From Bacteroidetes bacterium UBA6221 (GTDB lineage Bacteria > Bacteroidota > Bacteroidia > Chitinophagales > Chitinophagaceae), in the NCBI GenBank assembly GCA_002421685.1, contig DISB01000008.1, positions 62,001 through 126,000 on the forward strand: DNA of 64,000 nucleotides. The letters run 5' to 3'. This document shows, in pieces, positions 27,601 through 35,130 of this stretch (position 1 is its first letter; each line of letters opens with the position of its first letter). Below the pieces are notes generated by a model, which searched no databases, was not told where the DNA came from, and saw nothing but the letters and a program-made list of their open reading frames with translations. The translations under genes were made by a program, and so were the position numbers.

Positions 27601-28221
27601 GCTCTCCAGCGTACGCAGGTTGTTGCCTATCTCAAACAACAGGTCTTCGATACGGGCCAGGTCCTGCTCTGTAGCATCCAGTTTCAGTTTGGCTTGTTTC
27701 TTACGGGTTTTGTATATGGATATCCCTGCGGCCTGTTCCAGCATCCTCCGGCGCGAACCGTCCTTGTCTTTGATGATGTCATCTACCATACCCAGCTCGA
27801 TGATGGCATATGAGTCATTGCTTACACCGGTATCTAAAAAGAGGTTATGGATGTCTTTCAGCCGGCAAGTCACATCGTTCAGCCTGTATTCACTCTCACC
27901 GTTCTTATAAAACTTGCGGGTGATGGTAACGGTAGTAAACTCTGTAGGCAGCAGGTTGCGGGTATTCTCAAAGGTGAGCGATACTTCGGCCATACCGGCT
28001 GCATTGCGCGTACGCGACCCGTTGAATATCAGGTCCTCCAGGTTGTCCGACCGCAGCGACTTAATCTTGTGCTCGCCTATCACCCAGCGGATGGCATCCA
28101 CTATATTCGATTTGCCGCAACCGTTGGGGCCCACGATACCCGTTATGGGGTGGTCCAGCAGTATATGCGTTTTATCGGCAAACGATTTAAATCCTTTTAT
28201 ATCTAACGACTTTAACCTCAA
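24688..28221 (-). CDS. smc: Chromosome segregation protein SMC
   Basis: The 1177-residue protein is the condensin ATPase that compacts and separates chromosomes. It has the Walker A motif GPNGCGKSN near residue 34, two long coiled coils (about 165-500 and 660-1010), a hinge in between (about 510-640), and the C-terminal signature LSGGEKTLTSTAFLFA with Walker B CILDEVDAPLDD. The first residues MRLKSLDIKGFKSFADKT match the family start exactly, and the codon there is TTG; no ATG is in frame with homology. A -7 box lies 25 nt upstream. ScpA/ScpB are not in the window. Confidence 0.96.
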   Translation of the reverse strand: MRLKSLDIKGFKSFADKTHILLDHPITGIVGPNGCGKSNIVDAIRWVIGEHKIKSLRSDNLEDLIFNGSRTRNAAGMAEVSLTFENTRNLLPTEFTTVTITRKFYKNGESEYRLNDVTCRLKDIHNLFLDTGVSNDSYAIIELGMVDDIIKDKDGSRRRMLEQAAGISIYKTRKKQAKLKLDATEQDLARIEDLLFEIGNNLRTLESQAKKAERYFKIKTEYKEVSIELAKASLEHFNDQYRELNEQHNTETDRKVQLEATVAQQEATVQQEKVKLVAKEQELNGLQKQFNELVNKVRQLESDKRLASQRIDHLREREKSLKEFLAGADAQIKSLEESISFAETQITEENDVLQKLRDELEGLRGIADDKRQAFDDKKILLDSLRGKYQQKQRDQFDAEKKVAIADTSVLNLQRSIHQVQEERQQRIDQIGQLNTQKQETEANLQGRKEDLEKLVNRQEEVKGKILQSQEQIESLRSELVDENRMLDSKRNEHDLLKSLVESLEGYPDSIKFLSKHEEWGKNAPLLSDVFVVQNEYRTALENLLDSYLNYYIVDNVEHAAKAVHLLDNNKKGKANFFILNQFQQYHAAGHNAPQGLVPALSVVSVDEQYKPLAQHLLGHVYIADTEGALTNMDMQNGNIIVEKNGKMVRGKYTLGGGSIGLFEGNKIGRAKNLERLAKEIEGLTASTAVLKQKIADTQTLVTGFNQELNDKAIEQTRSEINTLQNLLVNIGDKIANYEHLNERAEQRVAELEQQLADTHESIGSTRDALHEISEALHAITLEIEQADFAFKAAEQEFNQATEQYNQLNLQYTRQQSKLEGLKQELNFRSNQYKDLQQQITSNTQQLKEASAQLEETEKTLNSGDTELYDLMKQKETDEAALNEKDRLYYELRNEISEKEGLLNQKRREKEQAETLLNGIKDKLNEMKLQLAGMKERLSVEFKVNLDEVLDQERTGELTVDELTAEADRMKKRLENMGEINPTAIEAYTEMKVRYDFIQEQKTDLVDAKESLLATIEEVELTANTKFKETFEAVRTNFITVFKALFTEEDQCDLRLTDPENLAESGIEIYAQPKGKKPSTLTQLSGGEKTLTSTAFLFAIYLIKPAPFCILDEVDAPLDDANVGKFTQMIRKFSDNSQFILVTHNKQTMAAVDVIYGVTMQEAGVSKLVPVDFRSLAN

Positions 28222-28246
28222 GGCACAAACAATTTTAAGGGAAAAA

Positions 28247-28254
28247 CAAAAATA
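28247..28254 (-). promoter_or_regulatory. -7 box TATTTTTG for smc
   Basis: TATTTTTG on the minus strand lies 25 nt before the TTG start at 28221, which supports that start. Confidence 0.45.
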
Positions 28255-28378
28255 TACATTTCAACGGGTTAAAAAGAGGCGAAATGCAATACAGGACGCA
28301 AATGTGGGTAACTTGGGGAATATAAACAAACCAAGATTTATTACAGGAAAATAATACAAATATATCCTTGCTCTTCTG

Positions 28379-29761
28379 TTATTTACGCTTATAGAAATAC
28401 TTGTTGAAGTAAAGGAAAGTAGCCACTTTGTATCGTAATTCAAATTCATTCTTACGCCCTGCGGCTGCAATCCTGTCCTGGAAACATATCACATATTTCG
28501 CCGTATCAAGCTGCCGGTCAAAACACGGAGTGTCATAGGTGATGCATACATTCAGGTCGAGGCTGTCCTGGTGGCGCATATGATTTACAGCCATAGGCGC
28601 GGGATGCACGTCCTGTATCAGTACAGGTCCGGGGCCAGCGGCTATTTCGTTCAGAACATCGTCCATGCTCTTCTGGCTCATGAAGTAAAACAGGTAACCC
28701 ATAAAGACAAGGCCCGAGATCGCTATTGCTGAAAAATGTAAAGTATACAGGACGTTTTTCCGAAAGTTGGAATAGGTGAATGCCAGCAATAACAAGATGA
28801 CAAGATATGCGGCACTTCTATATAACGGGTACATAGCGCCAAAAGCATAATGTGCCACAACCAGCAGCAGCATAGTTACCAACGCTATGGTCAACTCCAG
28901 GTACATCATCCCCCGCCGGATAAGCAGGTACAATGCCGGCGCCAGTGTCAGCAATATTAAAACCTTAAGGGCCAGGAAGACATTATTTGGGACCAGGTCG
29001 GTAATCGCCAGGAAAGATACCAGGCTGGACAACGTACCACCCCTGAACAAACTTTGCCCGCCAATAATAGAATAATCGTATTCACTCACCACCCTGCCCT
29101 TATCGAAAATATACCATGCCACCGGCAGGGCCAGTACCAGTATCAGCCATTGCAACGGGCTTTTTATCACTTGCCTGAACCGGGATAACCCTGCCACAAT
29201 CAGCATGGCCGCAAAAGGGAAAATGAAACTGAAAATGGACAAAGAGCTCAAACCGCCCAACAATACGATGCCTAAAAGCTGCGGCGGCTTACCCTCGTCC
29301 AGGTAACGTTTCAATACAACCAGCGCACCCAACATGCATACCAGGGCCATCGCATAACCTCTGCCTTGGGCGAAATAAACAGCATATGGCCACAGGTACA
29401 GCATCAGCTGGTCTATATGGCGCAGTTGATAACCCACCTGTTCTTTCAGCAGTTTACTGATCAGCCAGAAGTAGATGAAAAAGGCCAGGAAATTAGGCAG
29501 GCGATATACAAAGAGTGATGTAACACCGGCCTTGTTCAGCACAAGGAAATAGAGCGAATTGAGCACATGGTTGTTGGCAAAACGGTATTTTTCGTACCGT
29601 ATCACCTCCATTGGCGTAGCGTCCAGTATGTTCATGTAGGTCATAGCCTCGTCATAAGACCAATGTTCTGAACAAGCAAGGATAAATAGCGGCAATGCCA
29701 TCACTAGTGGAAGAATGGATACTCCTTTATAGGTGAACTCGCGTGGAAAATTATGTGCCAT
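28379..29761 (-). CDS. Multi-pass membrane protein, GT-C glycosyltransferase-like
   Basis: The 460-residue protein has about ten membrane segments and ends with a periplasmic-looking domain of about 90 residues. An acidic DE pair in EHWSYDEAMTY, just after the first membrane segment, matches the place where GT-C glycosyltransferases (ArnT and dolichyl-phosphate-mannose transferase type) carry their catalytic acid. It may add a sugar from a lipid carrier to an envelope molecule. The call is by topology and one motif only. It lies between smc and a lipoprotein gene, both also on the minus strand. Confidence 0.55.
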   Translation of the reverse strand: MAHNFPREFTYKGVSILPLVMALPLFILACSEHWSYDEAMTYMNILDATPMEVIRYEKYRFANNHVLNSLYFLVLNKAGVTSLFVYRLPNFLAFFIYFWLISKLLKEQVGYQLRHIDQLMLYLWPYAVYFAQGRGYAMALVCMLGALVVLKRYLDEGKPPQLLGIVLLGGLSSLSIFSFIFPFAAMLIVAGLSRFRQVIKSPLQWLILVLALPVAWYIFDKGRVVSEYDYSIIGGQSLFRGGTLSSLVSFLAITDLVPNNVFLALKVLILLTLAPALYLLIRRGMMYLELTIALVTMLLLVVAHYAFGAMYPLYRSAAYLVILLLLAFTYSNFRKNVLYTLHFSAIAISGLVFMGYLFYFMSQKSMDDVLNEIAAGPGPVLIQDVHPAPMAVNHMRHQDSLDLNVCITYDTPCFDRQLDTAKYVICFQDRIAAAGRKNEFELRYKVATFLYFNKYFYKRK

Positions 29762-29791
29762 TTGGGGGCCGTACTAAATATGTTGACCGGT

Positions 29792-29799
29792 CAAATATA
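29792..29799 (-). promoter_or_regulatory. -7 box TATATTTG for the GT-C-like gene
   Basis: TATATTTG on the minus strand ends 30 nt before the ATG at 29761. Confidence 0.45.
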
Positions 29800-29832
29800 T
29801 AGAAACGGGCGTATGTTTAATAATGCCGGAAA

Positions 29833-30339
29833 CTATTCTATAAATTTCGGTATTCCGTTCTTGTCGGCATATTGCTCCCGTAGCGTATGTATTTTCTTTA
29901 ACAGGTCACGTTCCTTTAATGCACTGTACTGCATATCTGCATAGGCTGTGCTGAGTGCGTCCATCGCAACGGAGTCGTTGAAACGCTCAAAAGCCGCCAG
30001 CTTGTTGGCTACAATACCTTTTTCCACCTCCAGGAACTCCAGTTCAGCATTCAACAACTTTTCCGAGCCACCTACATTATCCATCCCTCTCACATATTCG
30101 ATTTTGCGGCCTATGTAGCCCTGCATCTCCTGCCTTATAGGGGAGAGGCCCGAGAAATTAAGTGTATTGACCGCTATTTTCAGTTCATCGCCCCATTCTG
30201 CCCCATAACGCAGCAGCGAGTCGTTAATGGCCGCAATGGTATTGTCCAGCGCAATGCACTTTTCCTTCTTATTGAAGTCGCAGGAGCACACCAGCAAAAC
30301 CAACGAAAGCCCTATTAAAACCGGAAAACGATGGAACAT
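29833..30339 (-). CDS. Lipoprotein of unknown function
   Basis: The 168-residue protein has a lipoprotein signal peptide with lipobox LVCSC (acylated Cys near residue 20), so it should be membrane anchored. The mature part is mostly helical and charged (GYIGRKIEYVRGMDN, LLNAELEFLEVEKGIVANK) without a motif I recognise. It lies just upstream of the GT-C-like gene (71 nt gap), which has its own promoter box. No function assigned. Confidence 0.7.
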   Translation of the reverse strand: MFHRFPVLIGLSLVLLVCSCDFNKKEKCIALDNTIAAINDSLLRYGAEWGDELKIAVNTLNFSGLSPIRQEMQGYIGRKIEYVRGMDNVGGSEKLLNAELEFLEVEKGIVANKLAAFERFNDSVAMDALSTAYADMQYSALKERDLLKKIHTLREQYADKNGIPKFIE

Positions 30340-30441
30340 ACCGCTTATTAATTAACACAAAATAATGATATGCTTTCTTTTATTGTAACATGACTGGAAA
30401 TGTTACAATGATTTTAACAATGCATTCATGGTTTTCGTTGA

Positions 30442-30473
30442 TTGGGCGCTCACGTCATCTTATGTTACCTTTG
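30442..30473 (+). promoter_or_regulatory. Promoter of the HscA-type gene (TTG, 21 bp, TACCTTTG)
   Basis: TTG at 30442-30444 and TACCTTTG at 30466-30473 are 21 bp apart. The box ends only 7 nt before the ATG at 30481, so the transcript is predicted to start at or next to the start codon. Confidence 0.65.
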
Positions 30474-30480
30474 CGCCGTT

Positions 30481-32340
30481 ATGGGTAAAGTAGCTATCAA
30501 CCTGGCAACAGGCAGTTTGCAGAAGGAAGAAATAATTGTGGGTATCGACCTGGGAACGACCAACAGCCTGGTAGCTGTAGTGCGCGAAGACAGCAATATG
30601 CCGGTGGCATTGAAAGAAACTGATGGACTGACTTTGGTGCCTTCCGTTGTCCATTTTAATGAAGCAGGCGATGCCGAAGTAGGCAACACTGCTAAGGAAC
30701 ACCTTGTAGCCGACCCCGGCCGTACTATCTACTCGGTAAAACGGCTGATGGGTAAATCATACAAAGACGTAAGCAGCGATAGTGGATTCTTTTCTTATAA
30801 AATACTGGACGATGATACTGAATCTCTGGTGAAGGTACAGATAGGTGACAGGTTTTATTCCCCGATAGAATTATCATCCCTGATATTGAAAGAATTAAAA
30901 CAAAGGGCTGAACACATACTTAAGACCCCGGTGAACAAAGCAGTGATAACTGTACCTGCCTACTTCAACGATGCACAAAGGCAGGCTACACGCGATGCGG
31001 GCAAACTGGCAGGGCTGGATGTACTGCGCATTGTCAACGAACCCACTGCGGCCAGCCTGGCCTACGGTATGGGCCTGAACCCGGAAGAGGAAAAAACAAT
31101 AGCGGTGTACGACCTGGGTGGCGGTACATTCGATATATCTATACTAAAAATCACAAACGGCATATTCGAGGTGCTGTCTACCCACGGCGATACCTACCTG
31201 GGCGGCGATGATATGGACAGGGCACTGGTACTGCACTGGCAAAAAGAACTGGGTATAACAGATGAAGAACTTAACACCCATAAATCAATTGCACAGGAAT
31301 TGAGGTTGACTGCAGAGGCAGCTAAGAAACATCTTTCTTCTAATGAGAGTTATACGGGTACGATTGGCGGGCAAGAGGTGTCTATCACCAAACCTGCTTT
31401 TAACGAGCTGATACTACCATTAGTTGACAGGACTATCAACAGTTGCAAAAACGCACTCAGGGATGCAGGACTTACCGTAAAAGATATAGATGCAGTAGTA
31501 ATGGTGGGCGGTTCTACACGGGTACCACTGGTTAAAGAAAGTATCAGCAAGTTGTTTGAACAACAGGTGCACGATGAGCTGAACCCGGATGAGGTGGTGG
31601 CGCTGGGTGCGGCCATACAGGCAGACATACTTGCCGGCAACAATACTGATATGCTGCTGCTGGACATCACACCACTGAGCCTGGGCCTGGAAACCATGGG
31701 CGGGCTGATGGATGTACTGATACCCCGCAACTCTAAAATACCTACGAAAGCAGGCAGGCAATATACTACACAAAAGGACGGACAAAGCGGTATGCGTATA
31801 TCGGTATTCCAGGGCGAACGTGACTTGGTAAAGGATAACCGGAAACTGGCGGAGTTCAATCTTACCGGCATACCTGCTATGCCCGCAGGGTTGCCCAAAG
31901 TGGAGGTTAACTTCCTGGTAGATGCGGATGGGATACTGAAAGTGAGCGCTACGGAACTAAGAAGTGGTGTGGCTCAAAGCATAGAAGTAAAACCCCAGTA
32001 CGGCCTTACCGATGAGGAAGTGGAAAAAATGCTAATGGACTCACTAACACATGCCAAAGAAGATATACAGACAAGAGCACTGATAGAAGCAATAACCGAA
32101 GCTGAGCAGATGATAGAAACCACTGAAAGGTTTGTAACAAAGAACAGGGAACTGCTGGATACAGATGAGATAGCACAAACGGACGAGCAGCTAAATGCTC
32201 TACGCGCAGCCATTGCCGGCAAAGACAAAAACAAAGTACAGAAGGAAACGGAGCAATTGAACGAAATTACACGCCCCTTTGCGGAGCGCGTAATGGACGT
32301 AGCGATAAGAGAAGCAATGAAGGGCAAGAAGATTTTATAA
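30481..32340 (+). CDS. hscA: Hsp70 chaperone, HscA type
   Basis: The 619-residue protein is an Hsp70. The ATPase domain shows VGIDLGTTNSLVA at 20-32, AVYDLGGGTFDISIL and VMVGGSTRVPLV. The later stretch with DMLLLDITPLSLGLETMGG, IPRNSKIP, GERDLV and KPQYGLTDEEVE follows E. coli HscA rather than DnaK, and the 619-residue length and short C terminus also fit HscA. HscA helps deliver iron-sulfur clusters from IscU with HscB. No isc or hscB gene is near, so the partner is unknown and DnaK-like use remains possible. The ATG at 30481 was chosen over an in-frame ATG at 30442, which lies upstream of the -7 box. Confidence 0.8.
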   Translation: MGKVAINLATGSLQKEEIIVGIDLGTTNSLVAVVREDSNMPVALKETDGLTLVPSVVHFNEAGDAEVGNTAKEHLVADPGRTIYSVKRLMGKSYKDVSSDSGFFSYKILDDDTESLVKVQIGDRFYSPIELSSLILKELKQRAEHILKTPVNKAVITVPAYFNDAQRQATRDAGKLAGLDVLRIVNEPTAASLAYGMGLNPEEEKTIAVYDLGGGTFDISILKITNGIFEVLSTHGDTYLGGDDMDRALVLHWQKELGITDEELNTHKSIAQELRLTAEAAKKHLSSNESYTGTIGGQEVSITKPAFNELILPLVDRTINSCKNALRDAGLTVKDIDAVVMVGGSTRVPLVKESISKLFEQQVHDELNPDEVVALGAAIQADILAGNNTDMLLLDITPLSLGLETMGGLMDVLIPRNSKIPTKAGRQYTTQKDGQSGMRISVFQGERDLVKDNRKLAEFNLTGIPAMPAGLPKVEVNFLVDADGILKVSATELRSGVAQSIEVKPQYGLTDEEVEKMLMDSLTHAKEDIQTRALIEAITEAEQMIETTERFVTKNRELLDTDEIAQTDEQLNALRAAIAGKDKNKVQKETEQLNEITRPFAERVMDVAIREAMKGKKIL

Positions 32341-32360
32341 TCTTCCTGTGTTTACTTTTA

Positions 32361-33626
32361 TTACATCAATACCAGTTGTACGGTATGCCTCGTCTTTTGT
32401 TCCAGTAAAATGTGACGACCTTTGGTCAGTTCAGTTAATACTTCAGGTGTATAATGCCTGATAGTGAGCAAGCTCACATCTTCATTGTCCGACACATTAT
32501 AGTCCTTATTCAGCAACGAAACTAATTGTTGCAATTTACCGCGCTGGTTATCGATACAGGCCACAAAACTGATAGCCGCATTTTGTATCAGGTTAACCTG
32601 GATATTCAATTTATGGAATATATCGTACAGGTCGCGCAGCTTACTTTCTGTTATGAATGAAAAGTCTTTAGCTGTCAGCTTCAGCAAAACCTGGTTCCCC
32701 TTCTGCACTATCAGCGGTGGATAAAACAGGCTGCTCACCTCGTTCATCACCACGGTGCCTTTAATATTCTTATCAAGGAAGCATTTTACATACAATGGTA
32801 TATTGTTGTTGTGGAGCGGTTTAATCGTTTTGGGGTGAATTACCTGTGCTCCATAGTAGGCCATTTCAATCACCTCATCATAACTGATGGCGTCTATCCT
32901 TACCGTATTGGGGAATTTTTTTGGGTCTGCATTTTTCAACCCTTCTACGTCTTTCCATATAGTCACTGCCTTGGCCTTTGTCCACGCAGCCAGCAAAGCC
33001 GCTGTATAGTCTGAGCCTTCCCTGCCCAGCGTAGTTGAAGCGTTATCAGAGGTTGAACCAATAAAACCCTGTGTTATAATGCTTCTGCCGGATTGAAGTA
33101 TCGGCAGCAGTTTTTCCCGCACCTGTTGTTGCGAGTAGTCATCATCTACCCTTGCATCCCTATAAGTGTCATCTGTTCGTATAACATCCCTGATGTCCAA
33201 CCAGTCGATAGGCATGCCTTGTTGCTGGAGGTAATAGGCAAAAATTCTCGTGGATAATAATTCACCAATACATACCACCTGGTCGTAAGTGTAATCGTAC
33301 TTGTGGGAGCCGGCATCATCTATCGCCCATTGCAATTCGGTAAAAAACACATTTAATGCCTGTATAGCAACATCCTCATATTTCGCGTCAAGTATAGTTT
33401 TTGCGTACTCAACATGCTGCCTCTCCAGCGCTTTCGCCTGTTCCATAGCCGCATTTTTATCGCCTTTGCAAGCGGCAGCTACAATACTCTCCAGGGCATT
33501 GGTAGTTTTGCCCAACGCCGATACAACCAATATGAGCGGCTGTTCTGCTGTCTCAATAATGGGCCATAAGGCCTGCATACGCTCTGCGGTGGCAATCGAT
33601 GCGCCACCAAATTTGTAAACCTGCAT
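32361..33626 (-). CDS. lysC: Aspartate kinase
   Basis: The 421-residue enzyme phosphorylates aspartate, the first step toward lysine, threonine and methionine. KFGGAS at 5-10 and GREGSDYTAALLA (about 205-217) are the kinase motifs. The C-terminal part (about 300-421) fits two ACT domains, which bind the feedback amino acid; it is monofunctional, without a homoserine dehydrogenase part. It lies 48 nt after the aminotransferase, almost certainly in the same operon, under the control of the leader at 34938-35128. Confidence 0.93.
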   Translation of the reverse strand: MQVYKFGGASIATAERMQALWPIIETAEQPLILVVSALGKTTNALESIVAAACKGDKNAAMEQAKALERQHVEYAKTILDAKYEDVAIQALNVFFTELQWAIDDAGSHKYDYTYDQVVCIGELLSTRIFAYYLQQQGMPIDWLDIRDVIRTDDTYRDARVDDDYSQQQVREKLLPILQSGRSIITQGFIGSTSDNASTTLGREGSDYTAALLAAWTKAKAVTIWKDVEGLKNADPKKFPNTVRIDAISYDEVIEMAYYGAQVIHPKTIKPLHNNNIPLYVKCFLDKNIKGTVVMNEVSSLFYPPLIVQKGNQVLLKLTAKDFSFITESKLRDLYDIFHKLNIQVNLIQNAAISFVACIDNQRGKLQQLVSLLNKDYNVSDNEDVSLLTIRHYTPEVLTELTKGRHILLEQKTRHTVQLVLM

Positions 33627-33674
33627 TTATCTATCTAAAGTTTTTAAAAAGTAATATCCTGGCATGCGAATAGA

Positions 33675-34937
33675 TTAGTTAAGAACCGCAAGTTTTTGTA
33701 ATGCACCTTCAAGCATACCCAACATCTCGCCTATCTGTTCTTTTCTGCAAGTGCCTACGCTTAACCTGTACCATGGTGACTGCTTGTCGGCGCCAAAGGC
33801 ATAAAATGGCACTATCGCCAGCCTGGCCTCATTAAGCAGGTATTCCGTAACGTCTGCCTGGGTAGATAGCACTTTACCGCCTACATCTTTACCGGCAAGG
33901 TCTATTTTGATAGTAAGATATATAGCTGCCTGCGGTGCTATGGCATCTACAGGATAACCCTTCTCCTTCAACGCGGCAATACCGCTGTATATAGCCCAAA
34001 GCCGCTCTTCCAGTTCATTCTTGAAAGAAACCAGATATGCGGTTATTGCCTCTTTCTGCAGTAAGTACTTCGCAGTGGCTACTTGTTCGGCCATCGGGCT
34101 CCAGGCGCCAATGTGACCTAATAATGCCCTCATTTTGGATATTACATTGGCCGGGCCAAGCGACCATCCTACACGTACGCCTGTAGCTGCAAATGCCTTG
34201 GAAATACCGTCGATGAATATGGTATACGCCTTCATTTCCGGGCGAAGCGATACCGGGTTATAATGTTCGGTATCGCCATAGGTAAGCGTACAGTACATCT
34301 GGTCAAACATTACGTAGAGTTTCTTACCATCACTACGCAGCCTGTTTTCTTCCAATACAAGGTCACATATCTTTTCCAGTTCGGCTTTGGCCAGGGTGGT
34401 GCCGGTTGGGTTTTGTGGCGTACACAGACACAATAACGCGGCGCGGTCTATATACGGTGCAATATCAGCCGCAGTGGGCATGAAATTGTTTTCAGGAGTC
34501 GTTTCTATTACGCAATGTTGCCCGCCACACATATGGGTATAGTGATTATTATTCCATGACGGCACGGTATAGATCACCTTGTCTCCCGGATCTACCACTG
34601 TCCGAAACAGTGTATAGATAAGCGGGCGTCCGCCGGCAGCTATCAGAATCTCATTAGTGGCATATTCCAATCCTTCACGGTCTTTTATGAAGGAAGCTAC
34701 CGCCTGTCTCAGCTCCGGCACACCGTCACCGGGAGGGTAATTTGTGAATTTGTTACGATATGCTTCAACGATAGCGTCTTCCAACTCCCCCGGTATAGGA
34801 AATATCCGTGGGTCAAAATCACCAATCGTATAGTTGTAAATTTTCTCCCCACGGCCTATGCGTATGGCAATTTCGTTGCCGAGACGGACAATTTCCGACC
34901 CGGTCAGGGTTTCTGCAAGCTGGCTCAACTGACTCAT
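33675..34937 (-). CDS. PLP aminotransferase, class I/II (aspartate aminotransferase-like)
   Basis: The 420-residue enzyme is a fold-type I aminotransferase. The cofactor lysine is in DGISKAFAATGVRVGWSLG, the pocket asparagine in CTPQNPTGT, and the FDQMY segment holds the aspartate-tyrosine pair. Placed just before aspartate kinase, it likely makes or uses aspartate or an intermediate of the aspartate family; the exact keto acid cannot be read. No promoter box lies between the terminator hairpin at 34969-34998 and the ATG, so expression should depend on readthrough of that hairpin. Confidence 0.85.
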   Translation of the reverse strand: MSQLSQLAETLTGSEIVRLGNEIAIRIGRGEKIYNYTIGDFDPRIFPIPGELEDAIVEAYRNKFTNYPPGDGVPELRQAVASFIKDREGLEYATNEILIAAGGRPLIYTLFRTVVDPGDKVIYTVPSWNNNHYTHMCGGQHCVIETTPENNFMPTAADIAPYIDRAALLCLCTPQNPTGTTLAKAELEKICDLVLEENRLRSDGKKLYVMFDQMYCTLTYGDTEHYNPVSLRPEMKAYTIFIDGISKAFAATGVRVGWSLGPANVISKMRALLGHIGAWSPMAEQVATAKYLLQKEAITAYLVSFKNELEERLWAIYSGIAALKEKGYPVDAIAPQAAIYLTIKIDLAGKDVGGKVLSTQADVTEYLLNEARLAIVPFYAFGADKQSPWYRLSVGTCRKEQIGEMLGMLEGALQKLAVLN

Positions 34938-34968
34938 TTTTCTTACAACATTATTTTTATGACAGGTA

Positions 34969-34998
34969 TAAAAAAGGCCTACCGGTTAAGGTAAGCCT
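34969..34998 (-). terminator. Intrinsic terminator in the leader of the aminotransferase-lysC operon
   Basis: On the minus strand AGGCTTACC (34998-34990) pairs with GGTAGGCCT (34983-34975) over 9 bp with one wobble, loop TTAACC, then T6. It ends 31 nt before the aminotransferase ATG, downstream of a promoter and a small reading frame. Confidence 0.8.
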
Positions 34999-35029
34999 GC
35001 TAATTTCCTATGTTATATGCTACATAGCA

Positions 35030-35089
35030 CTATTGCGGCCTACCTGCGGCAAGTCGTTTCAGTTCCTTATGTAGCTTTTTTATCACCAT
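35030..35089 (-). CDS. 19-residue leader peptide (putative attenuator ORF)
   Basis: The frame encodes MVIKKLHKELKRLAAGRPQ, with four lysines and two arginines in 19 residues. Its ATG follows a TATTTTTG box by 8 nt. Codons 16-18 (GGT AGG CCG) contain GGTAGGCC (35037-35044), the same 8-mer that forms the 3' arm of the downstream terminator. That makes a ribosome position-dependent switch possible. The peptide itself has no known relatives that I recognise. Confidence 0.5.
   Translation of the reverse strand: MVIKKLHKELKRLAAGRPQ
35037..35044 (-). promoter_or_regulatory. Antiterminator arm: second copy of the terminator arm
   Basis: Minus-strand GGTAGGCC here, with the preceding A, can pair over 9 bp with the terminator 5' arm (GGCTTACCT). 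That pairing excludes the terminator. The two structures are about equally long. A small hairpin (CTATGT with ACATAG, 35008-35027) lies in the loop between them. Confidence 0.5.
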
Positions 35090-35097
35090 TTCAGGCG

Positions 35098-35128
35098 CAA
35101 AAATAGATATTTTATAACAATCAGCAAA
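35098..35128 (-). promoter_or_regulatory. Promoter of the leader and aminotransferase-lysC operon
   Basis: TTTG (35125-35128) and TATTTTTG (35098-35105) on the minus strand are 19 bp apart, a very good Bacteroidota promoter. It starts just after the stop of the OstA-like gene. Confidence 0.75.
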
Positions 35129-35130
35129 TA

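Noticed and set aside
25435..27813. Several long plus-strand frames inside smc
   Set aside because: They are antisense of the coiled coil (rich in Leu, Phe, Val, Gln) and have no independent support.
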